Assembly: GCA_035524895.1 (NCBI GenBank) | Contig: DATLFI010000210.1 | Location: 1-6,260, forward strand | Reading direction: 5' to 3' | DNA from: DATLFI01 sp035524895 | Lineage (GTDB): Bacteria; Acidobacteriota; Thermoanaerobaculia; Multivoradales; Multivoraceae | Length of the DNA: 6,260 nucleotides | Shown: one piece after another, positions 5,350 through 6,260 of the stretch | How the letters are laid out: every line of letters starts with the position of its first letter | How positions within the stretch are numbered: the stretch's first letter is position 1 | Made by a program: the position numbers and the translations under genes | The notes under the pieces: generated by a model | Told to the model about the DNA's origin: nothing | Database searches by the model: none | The model's input: only the letters and a program-made list of their open reading frames with translations

Positions 5350-6260
5350 GTGCCGACCTGTCCGCGCTGCGAGCGCGCCAACCCAGATGGCTTCCGTTTC
5401 TGCGGTGCGTGTGGCGCCGAGCTGCCGATCGGCCACGGACGCGAGGTCCGGAAGACCGTCACGGTCCTCTTCGCCGATGTAGCCGGCTCGACGGCGCTCG
5501 GCGAGCGCCTCGATCCGGAGGCCCTGAGACGGGTGATGTCGCGCTACTTCGACGAGATGCGGACGGCCATCGAACTCCACGGTGGGACGGTCGAGAAGTT
5601 CATCGGTGACGCTGTCATGGCCGTCTTCGGCGTCCCACGCCTGCACGAGGACGACGCACTGCGTGGCGTCCGCGCGGCGTCGGAGATGATGAAGCGCCTG
5701 GCGTCGCTCAATGCGGAGCTCGACGCCGAGTTCGGGATTCGGCTGCAAGCTCGGATCGGTCTGAACACGGGCGACGTGGTGACTGGAGATGCCGCGCAGG
5801 GGGAGCGGTACGCCACCGGCGATGCCGTCAACGTGGCGGCCAGGCTGGAGCAGGCGGCCGAGCCCGGCGAGGTGCTGCTGGGGGAAACGACTTGGCGCCT
5901 CACCCGCCGGGCGATCGAGACAGAGCCGGTCGCACCGATGCAGGTGCGGGGCAAAGCTGAGCCGGTCGTGGCCCATCGGTTACTGGCGCTGTTGGAGCCC
6001 GCCCAATTCGGCCGTCGCTTCGACGCACCGCTGGTTGGGCGGCAGCGCGAGCTCAACGCGCTACGGGAGGTCCTCGACGATGCGATTCTGGGCCGGCGGT
6101 GCATGCTCGTCACCCTGCTCGGTCCTCCTGGGATCGGCAAGTCGCGCATGGCCCGCGAGCTCTCGCTGGCGGCGGGGGTCCGAGCTGATGCCACCGTGCT
6201 GACCGGCCAGTGTCTCCCCTACGGGGAGGGCATCACATACTGGCCGCTCCGCGAGATCTT
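5350..6260 (+). CDS. Zinc-ribbon / class III cyclase / AAA ATPase, 5' part only (runs off window)
   Basis: GTG 5350 begins 303 visible residues, still open at the window edge. One zinc ribbon (C4/C7 and C18/C21) is followed almost directly by a class III cyclase domain (about 34-215). Motifs are TVLFADVAGST with metal ligand D43, VEKFIGDAVMAVFG with adenine-contact K83 and metal ligand D87, and GDAVNVAARLE with transition-state N161 and R165. The second purine-contact position, seven residues before N161, is Y154 rather than Asp or Thr. The ATPase domain starts near PLVGRQREL (227-235), with Walker A GPPGIGKS (258-265), then GQCLPYGEGITYWPL (286-300), typical of this cyclase-ATPase family. 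Predicted role: cytosolic cyclic-AMP synthesis controlled by an ATP-dependent signalling module. It is a paralogue of the gene at 652-4208, not a copy: one ribbon instead of two and different linkers. Its C-terminus is outside the window. Confidence 0.88.
   Translation, partial: MPTCPRCERANPDGFRFCGACGAELPIGHGREVRKTVTVLFADVAGSTALGERLDPEALRRVMSRYFDEMRTAIELHGGTVEKFIGDAVMAVFGVPRLHEDDALRGVRAASEMMKRLASLNAELDAEFGIRLQARIGLNTGDVVTGDAAQGERYATGDAVNVAARLEQAAEPGEVLLGETTWRLTRRAIETEPVAPMQVRGKAEPVVAHRLLALLEPAQFGRRFDAPLVGRQRELNALREVLDDAILGRRCMLVTLLGPPGIGKSRMARELSLAAGVRADATVLTGQCLPYGEGITYWPLREI

Overview
This is a high-GC bacterial window (roughly two-thirds G+C or more by eye) dominated by two plus-strand genes for large cytoplasmic signalling ATPases. 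Each is built as N-terminal zinc ribbon(s), class III nucleotide cyclase domain, then AAA/STAND-type ATPase. The first also carries a long TPR-like helical C-terminus; the second runs off the right edge. Such proteins often occur in many copies in Chloroflexota (for example Limnocylindria-like lineages) and soil Actinomycetota (for example Thermoleophilia). That assignment is inference from architecture and composition; no rRNA or other phylogenetic marker is present.

Layout: 1-213 holds copy 1 of a repeat whose core looks like the 5' half of a tRNA-Arg gene. 214-599 has no convincing gene. 600-646 carries a plausible promoter and a strong Shine-Dalgarno. 652-4208 is the first cyclase/ATPase (about 1185 residues if repaired), split into two overlapping reading frames by a one-base frameshift next to a GGG run at 1846-1848. 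4209-5164 looks like a gene graveyard: a minus-strand relic resembling a TetR C-terminal domain (4459-4674) and a minus-strand 3' gene fragment of unknown family (4790-5164) whose upstream end runs into the second repeat. 5137-5279 is repeat copy 2. The second cyclase/ATPase starts at 5350 and is cut at 6260.

The two cyclases are paralogues rather than a recent duplication: they differ in number of zinc ribbons, inter-domain sequence and P-loop. Both keep the metal-binding aspartates, the adenine-contact lysine and the transition-state Asn/Arg pair. Both depart from the usual Asp/Thr at the second purine-contact position (Met and Tyr). The least expected feature is the repeat: two copies 5 kb apart, same orientation, each upstream of a cyclase gene, sharing a 59-nt core identical except for one inserted base, and each bounded by related 14-mers exactly 124 nt apart. 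It may be a tRNA-derived dispersed element, an integration scar or a conserved structured leader; the sequence alone does not decide.
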